From: Syngnathus acus
Taxonomy: Eukaryota; Chordata; Actinopteri; Syngnathiformes; Syngnathidae
Assembly (NCBI RefSeq): GCF_901709675.1
Contig: NC_051105.1
Location: 6,315,104-6,379,103 of the forward strand
DNA length: 64,000 bases
Reading direction: 5' to 3'
The notes under the pieces: generated by a model
The model's database searches: none
What the model was told of the DNA's origin: nothing
The model's input: the letters and a program-made list of their open reading frames with translations, nothing else
Position numbers and translations under genes: made by a program
Shown: positions 62,284 to 64,000 of the stretch, one piece after another
Position numbering within the stretch: the stretch's first letter is position 1
Layout: each line of letters starts with the position of its first letter

Positions 62284-64000
62284 AGTTGGGTGTCAAGGCA
62301 AAGTTGGAGAGGATCTGTATTGACACCTAAATAAAGCAACTCCACATTAATTGACAGTTTGCATTGTCTGACAATACCCGATTAAAATTCATGCTATTAA
62401 TCATTTTCTACCTTCACATATGCAGGACTTGATTCGAGAGACAGCTGTAAAATAAACTTGCTGCTGCAGTTACCCCAGTGGAGTGGCAAAAAGGACAAGG
62501 CATGTGGAAAATTGACAACTGATAACAGCAGGAGCATTTTGCCAGTAGTAGCACTGCTGTCAGTATAAGATGCAATCGAGAAGTGAAAAGTGACATTAGT
62601 GACACACTTTCCAATAATAGTAACCAAGCAGTCGAAATGGGAAACTATAATAAATGTTGATCCACTTGTATGATAATCCTCAAGAAGCATTTCATATCTA
62701 AATCCTTGGTAAAAAAAAACAAAAAGAAAAAAAAGAAAAACACTTCATTTCTGAACTGAGATCTAATCAAGTCAATCATCTTGAATGCCATTTTTCAAAA
62801 CACTCATGGACAAAGTGTTGCTAAAGATCCAAAGACGCTAACTCCTTCAGAGTAAATCATACTGATTAATATTGAAATTCTACTTGTTTGTTCCAGTAAG
62901 GAGAAACAAAAGTCATATCGTCAATGCATATGAGTGCCTTCTATCTACAGTGACTCAGTCGCGCTTGCAGGTGTTTACCTGTGCATCATCACGTCCCAGC
63001 AAACACATGCATGAGTCACATTGCTAACCGACTCCTTCATTTGCATCCCGACGAACAAATGTTGACTTGTTGTCGTAAATATCAAAATAGAACATTCGCT
63101 TTTAGCAAAAATAAAAAAACGGCAGGAGATAGTCCTCAGCAAACATTCTCATGAATCAACACCTTGGGTCATGTTCTAAAACTGCAGTAAAGTGAAATCC
63201 ACTGTATTAAGAAAATTAGCATTAAGATGTTGGAAAGAAAGCTGAGGCTGACTCATTATATCAACTATTCTACGTCAGACTGACATTATTACTCGTTACC
63301 TCGAGAGAATGAACGACAATTTTGTTCACTTATCCAATATCAGCTTGTCCCCGGTCATTGGTGTCAACCGGGGCACCATCCTGGTTCAGTGATGTCACAC
63401 TTGTAGCCCACACAGGATCCATCCAAAGGGCACGGTTTAACGACCCGGGCCATAAAGCAGCGGTTCTAACAAGCTGCTTTTTATATGAGCCAATATCACA
63501 CTCGCACTCTGTTAAGACGTAAAGGACCAATAACTGGCGGCCTTAATGGCCAATGCTTTTCCCGCCCCATGACCTGGACATCAAAGAGGAGCTCAGATCT
63601 ATAGTTTGAAACGTCTTAGTTGGTTCTCCGTTGTGCACCTGTATGGGTAAAAAACAAGAGAGGAAAGAAGACATCCAACAACCCCTAATCATTATTTTTC
63701 CCCTCTCTGTTTTTCCTCCATCTCCGCCACCTCCTACCAAACAGAGCTATATTTTCAGTCCATCATGTGACTTCCTTCCTGTTGTTTTGACCCTGTTTTT
63801 TTTTTTCCCCGCCTCAGGGCCATTGGACACTCTCGTCCGAAACAACACACACATGCTGATTGAACACGATCTGAAATCGGATTCTTTTTACTCTCAAACA
63901 CAGCACGACTACGAACTCCTCGTTGCGGCGGCGGTTTTGAGAGACAAACGGATATGAGGAGGAGGAGTCGCTGTTGAATCTGATTGAACTTTAGAGGAAC

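Larger units (their letters stand above)
59480..64000. other. Intergenic, no gene recognised
   Basis: No gene supported. CA microsatellites lie at 62,005-62,074 and 62,232-62,283. Unique blocks near 60.80-61.06 kb have the look of conserved regulatory sequence. An open frame at 63,631-63,957 (108 codons) lacks any recognised domain and is probably chance. Confidence 0.5.

Noticed and set aside
63631-63957. 108-codon open frame near the window end
   Set aside because: No domain, no start context or splice evidence, and low-complexity stretches (polypyrimidine-encoded Pro/Phe).

Overview
The window is vertebrate, almost certainly teleost, nuclear DNA. It carries two recognisable protein-coding genes on the + strand: the body and 3' end of col4a1 (collagen IV alpha-1) and a complete irs2 (insulin receptor substrate 2). 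A teleost source fits the compact introns, the abundant CA/GT microsatellites and the interspersed repeat fragments whose wording I recognise from percomorph fish. The col4a1-to-irs2 order and orientation match the vertebrate COL4A1-IRS2 neighbourhood (human 13q34, from memory). The NC1 sequence agrees with alpha-1 rather than alpha-3 or alpha-5. I cannot tell which teleost irs2 duplicate (a or b) this is.

Layout. Positions 1-10,642 are most simply the 3' part of col4a1 intron 1; no exon 1 with a signal peptide could be found. Positions 10,643-22,615 hold 51 exons that read as one continuous frame of 1,615 codons plus stop. They run from the cysteine-rich 7S start, through an interrupted Gly-X-Y helix, to a 229-residue NC1 domain. 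If exon 1 lies upstream, the total of 52 exons equals the human gene. The 3' UTR probably ends near 23.1 or 24.05 kb. From 24 to 37.2 kb there is no gene, but there are microsatellites, an exact-period 168-bp tandem duplication and several stretches that look like conserved regulatory DNA. irs2 starts at 37,630 and has a 3.18-kb coding exon. A 7.2-kb intron interrupts the penultimate amino-acid codon, and exon 2 supplies the last Glu and the stop, followed by a long 3' UTR to about 50.9 kb.

The most unusual DNA is in and just beyond the irs2 3' end. A hAT-like element with terminal inverted repeats and an 8-bp target duplication lies inside the presumed 3' UTR (49,043-49,805). Past the poly(A) signals come a hAT-type terminus (51,020), a 237-bp tandem array in which every complete unit carries a 33-bp-arm hairpin (51,265-52,662), and two tRNA-derived SINE-like arms facing each other as a large inverted repeat (52,720-53,189). 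From 53.2 to 64 kb I see no gene.

The two genes are neighbours, not partners. col4a1 encodes a secreted basement-membrane chain that assembles with alpha-2(IV); irs2 encodes a cytoplasmic docking protein for insulin/IGF-1 receptor signalling. I found no previously undescribed molecular system. The findings below are mostly structural features of repeats and gene-level oddities.
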